A stretch of 64,000 bases of DNA from Leifsonia soli (lineage in GTDB: Bacteria; Actinomycetota; Actinomycetes; Actinomycetales; Microbacteriaceae), in NCBI RefSeq assembly GCF_013408745.1, contig NZ_JACCBJ010000001.1:744001-808000 (forward strand), given 5' to 3'. The notes beneath the pieces were generated by a model that did not search any database, was not told the DNA's origin, and worked only from the letters and a program-made list of their open reading frames with translations. Of this stretch, positions 43,531 to 53,665 are shown one piece after another (positions within the stretch are counted from its first letter, which is position 1; each line of letters opens with the position of its first letter). The position numbers and the translations under genes were made by a program.

Positions 43531-45738
43531 TCAGCGTCGTGGCTTCAGCCACAGCGCGCCGAGCGGCGGCAGGGTCAGCACCGCCGATGCCCGGCGGCCC
43601 ATCCACGGTTCGTCGACCGCCGTCACGGACCCGAGGTTGCCGACTCCCGACCCGCCGTACGCTTCCGCGTCCGTGTTGAGCAGTTCCTCCCACTCGCCGG
43701 CGAACGGCAGCCCGATGCGGTACCCGTCGTGCGGTGCGCCCGAGAAATTGAAGAGCATCGCGATCGGCTCGCCGTCGCGGTCCTTGCGCAGGAAGGCGAT
43801 GACGTTGCCCTGCGCATCGGACCCGTCCAGCCATTCGAACCCGGCGGGCTCGTTGTCCAGGGCCCACAGCTGCGGGTTCTGGCGGTAGACGGCGTTCAGC
43901 TGCGCGACGAGGTTCCAGAGGCCCTGGTGCGCCGGCTGGTCCAGGATCCACCAGTCGAGACCGCGCTCCTCGCTCCACTCCGACGGCTGGCCGAACTCCT
44001 GGCCCATGAAGAGCAGCTGCTTGCCCGGATGCCCCCACATGTACGCGAGGAACGCGCGCACGTTCGCCAGCTGCTGCCAGTGGTCGCCGGGCATCTTGGT
44101 GAGCAGGGAGCCCTTGCCGTGCACGACCTCGTCGTGGCTGATCGGGAGCAGGAAGTTCTCGCTCCAGGCGTAGACGAACGAGAAGGTGATCTCGCTGTGG
44201 TGGTAGCTGCGGTACATCGGGTCCTCGTGGATGTACTGCAGCGAGTCGTGCATCCAGCCCATGTTCCACTTCAGGCCGAAGCCGAGGCCGCCGGAGGACG
44301 TCGGAGCGGTCACCCCGGGGTAGCTGGTCGACTCCTCGGCGATCATCACCGTGCCCGGGTTGCGCTTGTACGCGGTCGCGGTGACCTCCTGCAGGAAGCC
44401 GATCGCCTCCAGGTTCTCGCGCCCGCCGTGGATGTTCGGTTCCCACTCGCCGTCGGCGCGCGAGTAGTCGAGGTAGAGCATGGAGGCGACGGCGTCGACC
44501 CGCAGACCGTCGACGTGGAACTCCTCCAGCCAGTACAGGGCGTTCGCGACGAGGAAGTTGCGGACCTGCGAGTTGCCGTAGTCGAAGATGTACGTGCCCC
44601 AGTCCTTGTGCTCGCCGCGGCGCGGGTCGGCGTGCTCGTAGAGCGGCTGGCCGTCGAACCGGGCCAGCGCCCAGTCGTCCTTGGGGAAGTGGCCGGGCAC
44701 CCAGTCCAGGATGACCCCGATGCCCGCCTGATGGAGCCGATCGATGAGGTACTTGAGGTCGTCAGGGGAGCCGAACCGGCTCGTCGGCGCGTAGTAGCCG
44801 GTGACCTGGTACCCCCACGAACCGCCGAAGGGGTGCTCGGCGAGCGGCAGGAACTCGACGTGCGTGTAGCCCAGGGCTCCGACGTAGTCGATGAGCTGGT
44901 CGGCGGCGTCGCGGTAGCCGAGTCCCGGCCGCCACGAGCCGAAGTGCAGCTCGTAGACGCTCATCGGCCCCGCGTGCGGGTCGGTCTCGGAGCGGCGGCG
45001 CATCCACTCGTCGTCCGCCCACGCGTGGTCGCTGACGGTGATGCGGGAGGCGGTGGCCGGCGGGATCTCGGCGAACTGCGCCATCGGGTCGACCTTGCGG
45101 ACCCAGCGGCCGTCCTGCGCGAGAAGATCGAACTTGTAGATCTCCCCGGCGCCGATGCCGGGAACGAACAGCTCCCAGACGCCGGAGGCGCCCATGTTGC
45201 GCATCGAGTGAAGGGTGCCGTCCCAGCCGTTGAAGTCGCCGACCACGCGCACGGCGCGGGCGTGCGGCGCCCAGACCGTGAACGCGGTCCCGACGACGCC
45301 GCCGAGGTCGCGCACGTGCGCGCCCAGGGCCGTCCACAGCGTCTCGTGCCGTCCCTCGCCGATCAGGTGCAGGTCGAGCTGGCCGATCGTCGGGAGGAAA
45401 CGGTAGGGGTCGTCGGCCGTCCACACGCTGCCGTCGTCGTAGCGCGCCTTGATGAGATAGGCGCCGGGGCCGACGATGTCGACGCCCTGCCAGATGCCGT
45501 GCCCGACGTGGGCGAGCTCGATGTGCGCGCCGGTCGGGAGCACCGCGACCACCTCGGCGGCGAGCGGGCGGAGTGCCCGGATGACCGTGATGGGGTCGGC
45601 GACGCCCGGCGCGGCGACCTGGTGCTGGCCGAGGATCGCGTGCGGGTCGTGGTGGCTGCCCGTCGCCACGGCCGCGAGCAGCGCGTCGTCCAGGGCGGGC
45701 AGGTCGACGGCGGCGGCACCTTCGGGGATCGGGGACAT
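43531..45738 (-). CDS. glgB: 1,4-alpha-glucan branching enzyme
   Basis: A 735-residue GH13 branching enzyme. It has the two N-terminal CBM48 modules, then the catalytic barrel with [36 protein letters not shown] (nucleophile Asp), MIAEES (acid Glu) and ISHDE. It introduces alpha-1,6 branches into linear glucan made by GlgE or glycogen synthase. It lies directly downstream of glgE on the same strand (31-bp gap), with GGAGTA before its ATG. It converges on the SDR gene. Confidence 0.97.
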   Translation of the reverse strand: MSPIPEGAAAVDLPALDDALLAAVATGSHHDPHAILGQHQVAAPGVADPITVIRALRPLAAEVVAVLPTGAHIELAHVGHGIWQGVDIVGPGAYLIKARYDDGSVWTADDPYRFLPTIGQLDLHLIGEGRHETLWTALGAHVRDLGGVVGTAFTVWAPHARAVRVVGDFNGWDGTLHSMRNMGASGVWELFVPGIGAGEIYKFDLLAQDGRWVRKVDPMAQFAEIPPATASRITVSDHAWADDEWMRRRSETDPHAGPMSVYELHFGSWRPGLGYRDAADQLIDYVGALGYTHVEFLPLAEHPFGGSWGYQVTGYYAPTSRFGSPDDLKYLIDRLHQAGIGVILDWVPGHFPKDDWALARFDGQPLYEHADPRRGEHKDWGTYIFDYGNSQVRNFLVANALYWLEEFHVDGLRVDAVASMLYLDYSRADGEWEPNIHGGRENLEAIGFLQEVTATAYKRNPGTVMIAEESTSYPGVTAPTSSGGLGFGLKWNMGWMHDSLQYIHEDPMYRSYHHSEITFSFVYAWSENFLLPISHDEVVHGKGSLLTKMPGDHWQQLANVRAFLAYMWGHPGKQLLFMGQEFGQPSEWSEERGLDWWILDQPAHQGLWNLVAQLNAVYRQNPQLWALDNEPAGFEWLDGSDAQGNVIAFLRKDRDGEPIAMLFNFSGAPHDGYRIGLPFAGEWEELLNTDAEAYGGSGVGNLGSVTAVDEPWMGRRASAVLTLPPLGALWLKPRR

Positions 45739-45769
45739 GGCGGTACTCCTCAGGTTGTCTTCTGGTCGG

Positions 45770-47836
45770 TCACAGCGGTCGGACGGCCAGGATGTGCACG
45801 GGTTCGGTGAACGCGTCCAGGCGCACGTAGTCGTCGGCGCCCCAGGTCCAGCGCTGGCCGGTCACCCGGTCCTTCACCTCGAACTGGGAGCCGGCAGGCA
45901 GGCCGAGCGCGGTCACATCGAGGTGCACGATCGTCTCGCGCACGGAGTGCGGGTCGACGTTGGCGACGACGATCACCGCATCCGGCTTGCCCGTCCGGGT
46001 GAACTTCCCGTCCAGGTACTTCGAGTACACGAGGACGCTGTCGTCCTCGCTGTGGTGGAGATGCAGGTTGCGCAGCTGCCGGAGCGCGGGGTGCTCGCTG
46101 CGCGCCCGGTTGAGCATGGTCAGATAGCCCGCGAGCGAACGGCCCTGCGCCTGCGCCTTGGCGTAGTCGCGCGGGCGGTACTCGTACTTCTCGTTGTCGA
46201 TGTACTCCTCGGCACCGGGACGCGCGACGTTCTCGAACAGCTCGTAGCCGGAGTAGACGCCCCAGGTGGGAGCGGCGGTCGCCGCGATGGCGGCGCGCAC
46301 CTTGAACGCGGCGGGGCCGCCGAACTGGAGGTACTCCGTCAGGATGTCCGGCGTGTTCACGAACAGGTTCGGCCGCAGGTAGTCGGCCGTCTCGTGCGCG
46401 AGCGAGTCGAGGAACTCCTCGAGCTCCTCCTTCGTGTTGCGCCAGGTGAAGTAGGTGTACGACTGCTGGAAGCCGGCCTTCGCCAGGGTGCGGAGCAGCG
46501 CAGGACGGGTGAACGCCTCGGCGAGGAACACCACGTCCGGGTCGGTCGCGTTGACCGTGTGGATCAGCCACTCCCAGAAGTGCAGCGGCTTGGTGTGCGG
46601 ATTGTCGACGCGGAAGATGCGGACGCCGAGCGACATCCAGTGCCGGACGATGCGCAGCACCTCCTGGCGCAGCCCCTCGTAGTCGTTGTCGAAGTTGATG
46701 GGGTAGATGTCCTGGTACTTCTTCGGCGGGTTCTCGGCGTACGCGATGGTGCCGTCGGGGAGCGTGGTGAACCACTCCGGGTGCTCGGTCACCCACGGAT
46801 GGTCGGGCGACGCCTGCAGGGCGAGGTCGAGCGCGACCTCCAGGCCGGCCTGCTTCGCCTTCCCGAGGAAGAACGCGAAGTCCTTCTCGGTGCCGAGGTC
46901 GGGGTGGATGGCGTCGTGGCCGCCCTCCGCACTGCCGATCGCCCAGGGAGACCCGGGGTCGTTCTCCCCGGCGTCGAGCGTGTTGTTCGGGCCCTTGCGG
47001 AAGGTCCGGCCGATGGGATGGATCGGCGGGAGGTACACGACGTCGAAGCCCATCGCGGCGACCTCCGGGAGCCGCTTCGCGGCGGTGCGGAAGGTGCCGG
47101 ACTTCCACGAGCCGTCGGGCAGCTGCTTCGCGCCCTCGGAGCGCGGGAAGAACTCGTACCAGCTGCCGACGCCGGCGCGCGTCCGCTCCACCTGGATGGC
47201 GCGCGTGGCGGAGAGGGTGGGAAGGCTGACGACCGGGCGCTCCGTGAGCACCTGCCGGATGCGGTCGTCGACGGCGGCGGCGAAGCGCTCGTCCACCGTC
47301 CGCGTGGTGTCGGCGACGACCTTGGCCGCCTCGGAGAGGTGCCGTCGCTCGGCCGTGCTGCGGCGCTTGTCCTTGGAGGCCGTGACGAGGAGGTCGTGGC
47401 CCATCCGCAGCATCAGCTCCACGTCGATCCCGGCCGGGACCTTCACCTCGGCGTTGTGGTGCCAGGTCGCGTACTCGTCCGCGTACGCCTGCACGCGGTA
47501 GCGCCAGAGGCCGGTCTGGTCGAGCTGCACCTCCACCTCCCACCGATCGGTGCCGGGGGTCAGCGGGTGCATGTGGTGCTCGGTCTGCTGCCCCGCGGGG
47601 TCGAGCAGGATGAGGTCGACGCCGATCTTGTCGTGACCCTCCCGGAACGCCGTGGCGCGGAACGGGATGACCTCCCCGCTGAACGCTGCTGCAGCCCAGA
47701 GTCCCTCGTCGACCTGGGGGGACAGCTCCAGGATCGGGATGCGGCCGAGCAGAGGCTCGTACGGGCCCGGCTCCGGGGCGCTGGGGGCCGCCTCTGTCGC
47801 GGCGGCTACGGACCTGGTCGCTGCGTTCTTCACCAC
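45770..47836 (-). CDS. glgE: alpha-1,4-glucan:maltose-1-phosphate maltosyltransferase GlgE
   Basis: A 688-residue GH13_3 enzyme that extends glucan with maltose-1-phosphate. Key motifs are [41 protein letters not shown] (nucleophile Asp), [11 protein letters not shown] (acid Glu) and [10 protein letters not shown], all diagnostic for GlgE rather than other amylases. Start is GTG 47836: TACGGT (47849-47844 on the minus strand) lies 7 nt upstream with GTGACG 17 bp further, giving a leaderless promoter. TreS and maltokinase, which supply the substrate, are not in this window. Confidence 0.95.
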   Translation of the reverse strand: MVKNAATRSVAAATEAAPSAPEPGPYEPLLGRIPILELSPQVDEGLWAAAAFSGEVIPFRATAFREGHDKIGVDLILLDPAGQQTEHHMHPLTPGTDRWEVEVQLDQTGLWRYRVQAYADEYATWHHNAEVKVPAGIDVELMLRMGHDLLVTASKDKRRSTAERRHLSEAAKVVADTTRTVDERFAAAVDDRIRQVLTERPVVSLPTLSATRAIQVERTRAGVGSWYEFFPRSEGAKQLPDGSWKSGTFRTAAKRLPEVAAMGFDVVYLPPIHPIGRTFRKGPNNTLDAGENDPGSPWAIGSAEGGHDAIHPDLGTEKDFAFFLGKAKQAGLEVALDLALQASPDHPWVTEHPEWFTTLPDGTIAYAENPPKKYQDIYPINFDNDYEGLRQEVLRIVRHWMSLGVRIFRVDNPHTKPLHFWEWLIHTVNATDPDVVFLAEAFTRPALLRTLAKAGFQQSYTYFTWRNTKEELEEFLDSLAHETADYLRPNLFVNTPDILTEYLQFGGPAAFKVRAAIAATAAPTWGVYSGYELFENVARPGAEEYIDNEKYEYRPRDYAKAQAQGRSLAGYLTMLNRARSEHPALRQLRNLHLHHSEDDSVLVYSKYLDGKFTRTGKPDAVIVVANVDPHSVRETIVHLDVTALGLPAGSQFEVKDRVTGQRWTWGADDYVRLDAFTEPVHILAVRPL

Positions 47837-47894
47837 GCACCCGACCGTACACTCATTAACCCGCCCGTCACGCGGCTCGTTTACAGTGGACCGA
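47837..47894. promoter_or_regulatory. bidirectional glgE/glgP promoter
   Basis: Only 58 bp separate the divergent GTG starts. For glgE the minus strand has GTGACG, 17 bp, TACGGT (47849-47844), then 7 nt to GTG. For glgP the plus strand has TACAGT (47882-47887), then 7 nt to GTG; its -35 is not clear. Both transcripts would lack a leader. The two promoters overlap, so synthesis (GlgE) and breakdown (GlgP) could be reciprocally controlled. Confidence 0.6.
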
Positions 47895-50468
47895 GTGAAG
47901 GCCATCCGAAGATTCACCGTCCGCGCCGTCCTCCCCGAGAACCTCTCAGCACTGGAGGAGATCGCAGGCAACCTCCGCTGGTCCTGGCACGAGCCCACCA
48001 AGGAGCTGTTCGCCCGCATCTCGCCCGAGCTGTGGCAGCAGGTGAGGCACGATCCCATCGCTCTGCTCGGCGCCGTAGAGCCGTCGCGGCTCGCCGAGCT
48101 CGCCGCCGATCAGGGCTACGTCGAGTGGGCGACCCACATCCGCGACGACCTGCGCGCGTACATCCACGACCCGCGCTGGTATCAGTCGCTCGGCGATGCC
48201 GCGCCCCAGACGATCGCCTACTTCTCGCCCGAGTTCGGCATCGCGGCGACCCTGCCGCAGTACTCCGGCGGTCTCGGCATCCTCGCCGGCGACCATCTGA
48301 AGGCCGCGAGCGACCTCGGCGTGCCGCTCGTCGCCGCCGGCCTGTTCTACCGCTCCGGCTACTTCTCCCAGGCGATCACGCCCGACGGGTGGCAGCTGGA
48401 GAGCTACCCGGTCCTCGACCCGGACGGCCTGCCGCTGAGCGTCCTGCGCAACCCGGACGGAACGCCCGTCCAGATCTCCCTCGCGCTGCCGGACGGCGTG
48501 CTCCACGCCCGCGTCTGGCGCGCCGCCGTCGGCCGCGTCACGCTGCTGCTGCTCGACACCGACATCCCCGACAACGAGGAGCGCCTCCGCTCGGTGACCG
48601 ACCGTCTGTACGGCGGCGGCGGCGAGCACCGCCTGCTGCAGGAGCTGCTGCTCGGCATCGGCGGCGTGCGTGCCGTCAAGGCGTGGACCGAGCTGACCGG
48701 CGCACCCGAGGCGGAGGTGTTCCACACCAACGAGGGGCACGCCGGCTTCCTCGGGCTCGAGCGCATCTCCGACCTGATCGGCGAGGGGCTCACCTTCGAC
48801 CAGGCGCTGCAGGTCGTGCGCGCCGGGACCGTGTTCACGACGCACACCCCCGTCCCCGCGGGCATCGACCGGTTCGACAGGGCGCTGGTCCAGCGGTACT
48901 TCTCCACCTCGCTCCTCCCCGGCGTGAGCGCGGACGAGGTCCTCCCGCTCGGCGCGGAGGACTACCCGGGCGGCTCGCCCGACGTGTTCAACATGGCGGT
49001 CATGGGCCTGCGCCTCGGCCAGCACGCCAACGGCGTCTCGAAGCTGCACGGCGACGTCTCCCGGCACATGTTCAACGGCCTCTATCCGGGATTCGACCCC
49101 CAGGAGGTGCCGATCGACTCGGTGACCAACGGCGTCCACGCCCCCACCTGGACCGACCCGATGCTGCGCGCCCTGGCGCTCGAGCGTCTCGGGACGGAGG
49201 ACACCACGCACGCCGACTGGGGCAACGCGTCCGCCGTCGCCGACGCCGACCTGTGGAGCGTCCGCAACCGGATGCGCGAGCAGCTGGTGCAGGACGCCCG
49301 GCGCCGTCTGATGGCGGCGTGGGAGGACCAGAACCCGGGCGGAATCGCGCCGGCCTGGATGAGCGACCTGCTCGACCCGAACGTCCTCACCATCGGCTTC
49401 GCCCGTCGCGTGCCGACGTACAAGCGGCTCACGCTGATGCTGCACGACCCGGACCGGCTGCGGCGCATCCTCACCGACCCCGACCGGCCGGTGCAGTTCG
49501 TCATCGCGGGCAAGTCGCATCCGGCCGACGACGAGGGCAAGCGCCTCATCCAGAAACTCGTGCAGTTCGCGTCGGAGGCGGACATCCGCCAGCGCATGGT
49601 GTTCCTGCCCGACTACGACATCGGGATGGCGCAGCTGCTCTATCCCGGTACCGACGTCTGGCTGAACAACCCGCTGCGCCCGCTGGAGGCGTGCGGGACG
49701 TCCGGCATGAAGGCGGCCCTCAACGGCGCGCTCAACCTGTCGATCCTCGACGGCTGGTGGAACGAGTTCTACGACGGCGAGAACGGCTGGGCGATCCCGT
49801 CGGCCGACGCCGCCGGGGACGGCGCCGAGCGCGACGCGCTCGAGGCCGAGGCGATGTACGACCTGATCGAGCACCAGATCGCACCGCGCTTCTACGAGCG
49901 CGACGGCGACGACGTCCCGACGGCGTGGGTGTCGCGCATCCGCCACACGCTCTCGACCCTCTCGTCGCCGCTGTCGGCCGAGCGCATGGTGCGCGAGTAC
50001 GTCGAACGTCTCTACCTGCCCGCGTCGGACTACGAGAACCGCCTGAGCGCGGACGACTTCGCCCGTGCGCGGTCGCTCGCCGCCTGGAAGGAGCGGGTCG
50101 AAGCCGCGTGGCCCGGCGTCGCCGTGACGCACGTCGACGCCGGCGGCGTGGATGCGGTGCCGCAGGTGGGCGACGAGCTGCACGTGCGCGCGCTGGTCCA
50201 GCTGAATGGGCTGCAGTCGTCGGACGTCGAGGTGCAGGTCGTCTACGGCCGCAGCCGCGACGGCGACGAGCTCACCGACGTCCACCGGCAGGCGCTCACC
50301 GTCGACGGCGGTGTGCCCGGAACCCACGACGCGTCGGTGCCGTTCGAGTTCGTCGGCACCGTCCGCCTGGCGTGGGCGGGCTCGTTCGGCTACACCGTCC
50401 GTGTGGTGCCGGTGAACGACCTCCTGCTCACTCCCGCCGAGCTCGGCCTGGTCACCACCGCCTCCTGA
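47895..50468 (+). CDS. glgP: alpha-glucan phosphorylase
   Basis: An 857-residue glycogen phosphorylase of the bacterial alpha-glucan family: the N-terminal DUF3417-type region (NLSALEEIAGNLRWSWHEPT), YFSPEFGIAATLPQYSGGLG, VFHTNEGHAGF, and the PLP-lysine motif EACGTSGMKAALNGALNLS. It releases glucose-1-phosphate from glucan ends. Start GTG 47895 is supported by the leaderless promoter. It is divergent from glgE and convergent with the GNAT gene, with palindromic copy 4 between. Confidence 0.95.
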   Translation: MKAIRRFTVRAVLPENLSALEEIAGNLRWSWHEPTKELFARISPELWQQVRHDPIALLGAVEPSRLAELAADQGYVEWATHIRDDLRAYIHDPRWYQSLGDAAPQTIAYFSPEFGIAATLPQYSGGLGILAGDHLKAASDLGVPLVAAGLFYRSGYFSQAITPDGWQLESYPVLDPDGLPLSVLRNPDGTPVQISLALPDGVLHARVWRAAVGRVTLLLLDTDIPDNEERLRSVTDRLYGGGGEHRLLQELLLGIGGVRAVKAWTELTGAPEAEVFHTNEGHAGFLGLERISDLIGEGLTFDQALQVVRAGTVFTTHTPVPAGIDRFDRALVQRYFSTSLLPGVSADEVLPLGAEDYPGGSPDVFNMAVMGLRLGQHANGVSKLHGDVSRHMFNGLYPGFDPQEVPIDSVTNGVHAPTWTDPMLRALALERLGTEDTTHADWGNASAVADADLWSVRNRMREQLVQDARRRLMAAWEDQNPGGIAPAWMSDLLDPNVLTIGFARRVPTYKRLTLMLHDPDRLRRILTDPDRPVQFVIAGKSHPADDEGKRLIQKLVQFASEADIRQRMVFLPDYDIGMAQLLYPGTDVWLNNPLRPLEACGTSGMKAALNGALNLSILDGWWNEFYDGENGWAIPSADAAGDGAERDALEAEAMYDLIEHQIAPRFYERDGDDVPTAWVSRIRHTLSTLSSPLSAERMVREYVERLYLPASDYENRLSADDFARARSLAAWKERVEAAWPGVAVTHVDAGGVDAVPQVGDELHVRALVQLNGLQSSDVEVQVVYGRSRDGDELTDVHRQALTVDGGVPGTHDASVPFEFVGTVRLAWAGSFGYTVRVVPVNDLLLTPAELGLVTTAS

Positions 50469-50476
50469 CCCCGTCG

Positions 50477-50550
50477 CCCACCGTCGAGTCCGCGATTTTT
50501 GCACGTTCGCACCCCGCGCAGCGTGCAAAGATTGCGGACTCGACGGTGGG
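50477..50550. repeat. dispersed palindromic element, copy 4
   Basis: Arms of 29 nt (50477-50505 and 50522-50550) match at 27 positions around a 16-nt loop. The left arm begins CCCACCGTCGAGTCCGCGAT, the second subtype of the family (TCCGC and a T-rich centre instead of TACGC and an A-rich centre). It starts 8 nt after the glgP stop, between convergent genes. Confidence 0.94.
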
Positions 50551-50571
50551 GCGGGAGGAGCGGGGGACGGG

Positions 50572-51057
50572 TCAGCGGGTCATGCGGACGGCGAGGATGG
50601 TGGCGTCGCCGGCGGGATGCGTCATGGTGGCGCCGTCGCGCGTGAAACCGTTGCGGAGGTAGAAGGCCTCGGCGCGGGGGTTGCCGTCCATCACCCACAG
50701 GTAGGCGGGAGCGTCGCCGATCGCTGCGTCGAGCAGTCGCTGGCCCGCGCCGGAACCGTAGGCGCTCGCCAGCAGGTAGATGCCCTCCAGCTCGCGATCG
50801 CGCGGAGCGTCGTCGTCGCGGCCCGCGCCGGCAGTGGCCCAGCCGATGATCGCGCCGCCCTGCTCGGCGACGAAGGCGTCCGTCTCGCCGCGCTCCAGGA
50901 TTCGGGTCCAGCCCGCCGCCCGGCGATCGACGTCGAGGGAGGCCAGGAACTCGGCGGGCATCCGACCCGCGTACGCCTCGCGCCACGCCGTGACGTGCAC
51001 CTCGGCGACGCCGCGCGCATCGTCGACGGTGGCCCGCCTGACCGTCATCTCGTCCAT
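50572..51057 (-). CDS. GNAT-family N-acetyltransferase
   Basis: A 161-residue GNAT protein: VRRATVDDARGVAEVHVTAW at the N-terminus, GGAIIGWATAG as strand 4, and the acetyl-CoA loop region IYLLASAYGSGAGQRLLDAA (motif A, with G-x-G-x-G/A), then NPRAEAFYLRNGFTRDG. Substrate is unknown. Its start lies inside the 3' end of the upstream deacylase gene (13-bp overlap), so it is the last gene of a glgX-deacylase-GNAT operon. Confidence 0.9.
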   Translation of the reverse strand: MDEMTVRRATVDDARGVAEVHVTAWREAYAGRMPAEFLASLDVDRRAAGWTRILERGETDAFVAEQGGAIIGWATAGAGRDDDAPRDRELEGIYLLASAYGSGAGQRLLDAAIGDAPAYLWVMDGNPRAEAFYLRNGFTRDGATMTHPAGDATILAVRMTR

Positions 51058-51542
51058 GTCGCGATCGCTCCGAAGGCTCCGCCCGTCGCGCGCAGGAGGT
51101 CGGCGGGGGAGAGCTCGACGTCGAAGCCGCGCTTGCCGCCGGAGACGAAGACGGTGTCGAACAGCTGCGCGGTCTCGTCCACGACGGTGACGTGGCGGGT
51201 CTTCTGGCCGATGGGGCTGATCCCGCCGACGACGTAGCCGGTGCGACGCTCGGCGACCGCCGGGTCGGCCATCGTGGCCCGCTTGGCGCCGACCGCTGCG
51301 GCGAGCGCCTTGAGGTCGAGCATCCCGGTCACCGGGACGACACCGACGACGAGGCCGAGATCGGTGTCGGCCAGGAGCGTCTTGAACACGCGGTCGGGTT
51401 CGACGCCCAGCGCCTCGGCGGCCTCCAGCCCGAACGACGGCGCTGCGGGGTCGTGCACATAGGGATGCGCGCTGAACGGGATGCCGGCCGCCGTCAGCGC
51501 GACCGTCGCCGGAGTCCCCGCCGGCGGCTTCTGCCGTGCCAT
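51045..51542 (-). CDS. ybaK: Cys-tRNA(Pro) deacylase, YbaK type
   Basis: A 165-residue YbaK/EbsC-family trans-editing enzyme. It has the early HPYVHDP segment, DRVFKTLLADTDLG with the key Lys, VVPVTGMLDLKALA, and TGYVVGGISPIGQKTRH, a family signature. It hydrolyses Cys mischarged on tRNA-Pro. Its ATG overlaps the last base of the glgX stop, so expression is tied to glgX; the link looks positional rather than metabolic. Confidence 0.92.
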   Translation of the reverse strand: MARQKPPAGTPATVALTAAGIPFSAHPYVHDPAAPSFGLEAAEALGVEPDRVFKTLLADTDLGLVVGVVPVTGMLDLKALAAAVGAKRATMADPAVAERRTGYVVGGISPIGQKTRHVTVVDETAQLFDTVFVSGGKRGFDVELSPADLLRATGGAFGAIATWTR

Positions 51543-53620
51543 CAGACGCGCGGCCCGTTCGCCCGGTACAGCTGCATGGACGTGCCGCCCACCAGCCGGG
51601 TCGCTCCGGGTGGGAACTCGGTCTCGTCCTCCGCGATCGGGACCTCGGTCGCCGAGTCCCAGAGCAGCTGGTACGACGTCACGCCCGGCGCCGCGGGAAG
51701 CGACACCTCCACGTCGTCCTCCACCCCGTGCACGATCAGCAGGACGCGGTTGAACTCCTCCTTGTCGGGGGTCGACGCGGCGAGGTACTGCAGGGTGCGG
51801 TTCTCCGGCGAGTTCCAGTCCTCGTCGTCCATCCGCTGGCCGGTCGCGTCGTACCAGTCCATGTGGCTGGCGTTCGGCGTGGTCTGGCCGTCCACGGCGT
51901 ACCGGCTGGGGCGGAGGGCCGGATTCTCCCGGCGCAGCTGAAGCAGCCGCTTCGTCGTGTCGTACAGCTCCCGCTGCTCGCGCGTGCGCAGCCAGCTCAG
52001 CCAGGTCAGCTCGCTGTCCTGGCAGTAGGCGTTGTTGTTGCCGCGCTGGCTGCGCCCGTACTCGTCGCCCGCGGTGATCATCGGGACCCCGGCGGAGAGC
52101 AGGAGGGTGCCGAGCAGGTTCCTGATCGCCTTCGCGCGCGTCAGCAGGACGGCCTCGTCCGTCGTCGGGCCCTCGACGCCGTGGTTGAACGACCGGTTGT
52201 TGTCCGTCCCGTCGCGGTTGTTCTCGCCGTTGCCCAGGTTGTGCTTGACGTCGTAGGCGGTGAGGTCGGCCATCGTGAAGCCGTCGTGCGCTGTGACGAA
52301 GTTCACCGAGGCGAGCGGTCCGCGCTCCGGCGAGAAGGTGTTGGACGATCCGGCGAGCCGGGTGGCGAATCCGCCGATGCCCACGGGAGCCTGGCCGTTA
52401 CGGCGCGCCTCCGCGATGTCGGCCAGCCAGAAGTTGCGCACCCGGTCGCGGTAGCGGTCGTTCCACTCCGACCAGCCCGCGTGCCCGTCGGAGGGCCCGG
52501 GGAAGTTGCCGGTCTGCCAGCCGCCGAGGCCCACATCCCACGGCTCGGCGATCAGCTTCACACCCGCGAGCGCCGGATCGGACGCCGCCGCGAGGAGGAG
52601 CGGATGGTCGCGGTGGAAGGACGCGTCCTCCCCGCGACCGAGCGTCGCCGCCAGGTCGAACCGGAAGCCGTCGATCTGCATCTCGTTCGCCCAGTAGCGG
52701 AGCGAGTCGAGCACCAGCCGCTGCGGGACGGGGTTGCCGAAGTCGACCGTGTTGCCGCATCCCGTCACGTCGATGTACGCGCCGGTCTCGTCGTGGCGGT
52801 AGTAGGTGGCGTTGTCGATGCCGCGGAAACTCGTGCGCGGACCGCCCATGCCCTCCTCGGCGGTGTGGTTGTACACCACGTCGAGGATCACCTCGATGCC
52901 GGCCAGGTGCAGCAGCTTCACCATGCCCTTGAACTCGGCGAGCACCGCCTCCGGTCCGGCCGCCTGCGCCGCCCGCGACGCGTACGGGCCGTGCGGCGTG
53001 AAGAAGTTGAGAGTGTTGTAGCCCCAGTAGTTGGTGAGGCCCTCCTGCTGCAGCCGCTGCTCCGAGACGAATGCCTGGACGGGCAGGAGCTCGACCGCGG
53101 TGACGCCCAGATCCTTCAGGTAGGCGATGGTCGACTCGTGCGCCAGTCCGGCGTAGCTCCCGCGCAACTCCTCCGGCACCGACGGGTTCAGCCGGCTGAT
53201 GCCCTTGACGTGTGCCTCGTAGACGACGGTGTGGTCGAGCGGGGTCGCCGGCTTGCGCGCATCCCCCCAGTCGAAGCCGTCGGCGACGACGACGGAACGC
53301 CAGCCGTCGGAGCTCACGTGCAGGAGGCCGCGCGCGTACGGGTCGATCAGCAGCGCCTCCGGGTCGAACAGGTTGCCGGGCGCCTGGGGGCCGGACACAC
53401 GGACGGCGTAGCGGCTGCCGACGGCGAGGGACCGCGAGCGGCCCACCCACACGCCGTTCGCATCCCGGCTCATCGGCACGGTCTTGACCAGCCAATCCGG
53501 GTCGTGCTCGTCGAACAGGCACAGCTCCATGGCGTCCGCGTTGGCCGAGAAGACCCTCAGCTCACCCCCGTGCGGCCCGACACGGACACCCAGGTTGCGC
53601 GGGGGATCGGTCGAGGTCAT
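51542..53620 (-). CDS. glgX: glycogen debranching enzyme GlgX
   Basis: A 692-residue GH13 debranching enzyme. CBM48 at the N-terminus is followed by VYEAHVKGISRLNPSVPEEL, GYNTLNFFTPHGPYA, EVILDVVYNHTAEE, DGFRFDLAATLGR (nucleophile Asp), LIAEPWDVG (acid Glu), VNFVTAHDGFT and NNRDGTDNNRS. It removes short branches left after GlgP action. Start is ATG 53620; TACTCT on the minus strand (53633-53628) ends 7 nt before it, with no Shine-Dalgarno. The very long open frame upstream is a shadow of the desulfurase gene. Confidence 0.95.
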   Translation of the reverse strand: MTSTDPPRNLGVRVGPHGGELRVFSANADAMELCLFDEHDPDWLVKTVPMSRDANGVWVGRSRSLAVGSRYAVRVSGPQAPGNLFDPEALLIDPYARGLLHVSSDGWRSVVVADGFDWGDARKPATPLDHTVVYEAHVKGISRLNPSVPEELRGSYAGLAHESTIAYLKDLGVTAVELLPVQAFVSEQRLQQEGLTNYWGYNTLNFFTPHGPYASRAAQAAGPEAVLAEFKGMVKLLHLAGIEVILDVVYNHTAEEGMGGPRTSFRGIDNATYYRHDETGAYIDVTGCGNTVDFGNPVPQRLVLDSLRYWANEMQIDGFRFDLAATLGRGEDASFHRDHPLLLAAASDPALAGVKLIAEPWDVGLGGWQTGNFPGPSDGHAGWSEWNDRYRDRVRNFWLADIAEARRNGQAPVGIGGFATRLAGSSNTFSPERGPLASVNFVTAHDGFTMADLTAYDVKHNLGNGENNRDGTDNNRSFNHGVEGPTTDEAVLLTRAKAIRNLLGTLLLSAGVPMITAGDEYGRSQRGNNNAYCQDSELTWLSWLRTREQRELYDTTKRLLQLRRENPALRPSRYAVDGQTTPNASHMDWYDATGQRMDDEDWNSPENRTLQYLAASTPDKEEFNRVLLIVHGVEDDVEVSLPAAPGVTSYQLLWDSATEVPIAEDETEFPPGATRLVGGTSMQLYRANGPRV

Positions 53621-53626
53621 GCGATC

Positions 53627-53633
53627 TAGAGTA
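53627..53633. promoter_or_regulatory. overlapping -10 boxes of glgX and the desulfurase gene
   Basis: TAGAGT (53627-53632, plus strand) and TACTCT (53633-53628, minus strand) share five base pairs, so one short sequence provides the -10 element in both directions. The two genes cannot be initiated at once from the same DNA. Confidence 0.45.
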
Positions 53634-53665
53634 GTGACACACGCCTGGATACTTCGGAGGGCACC

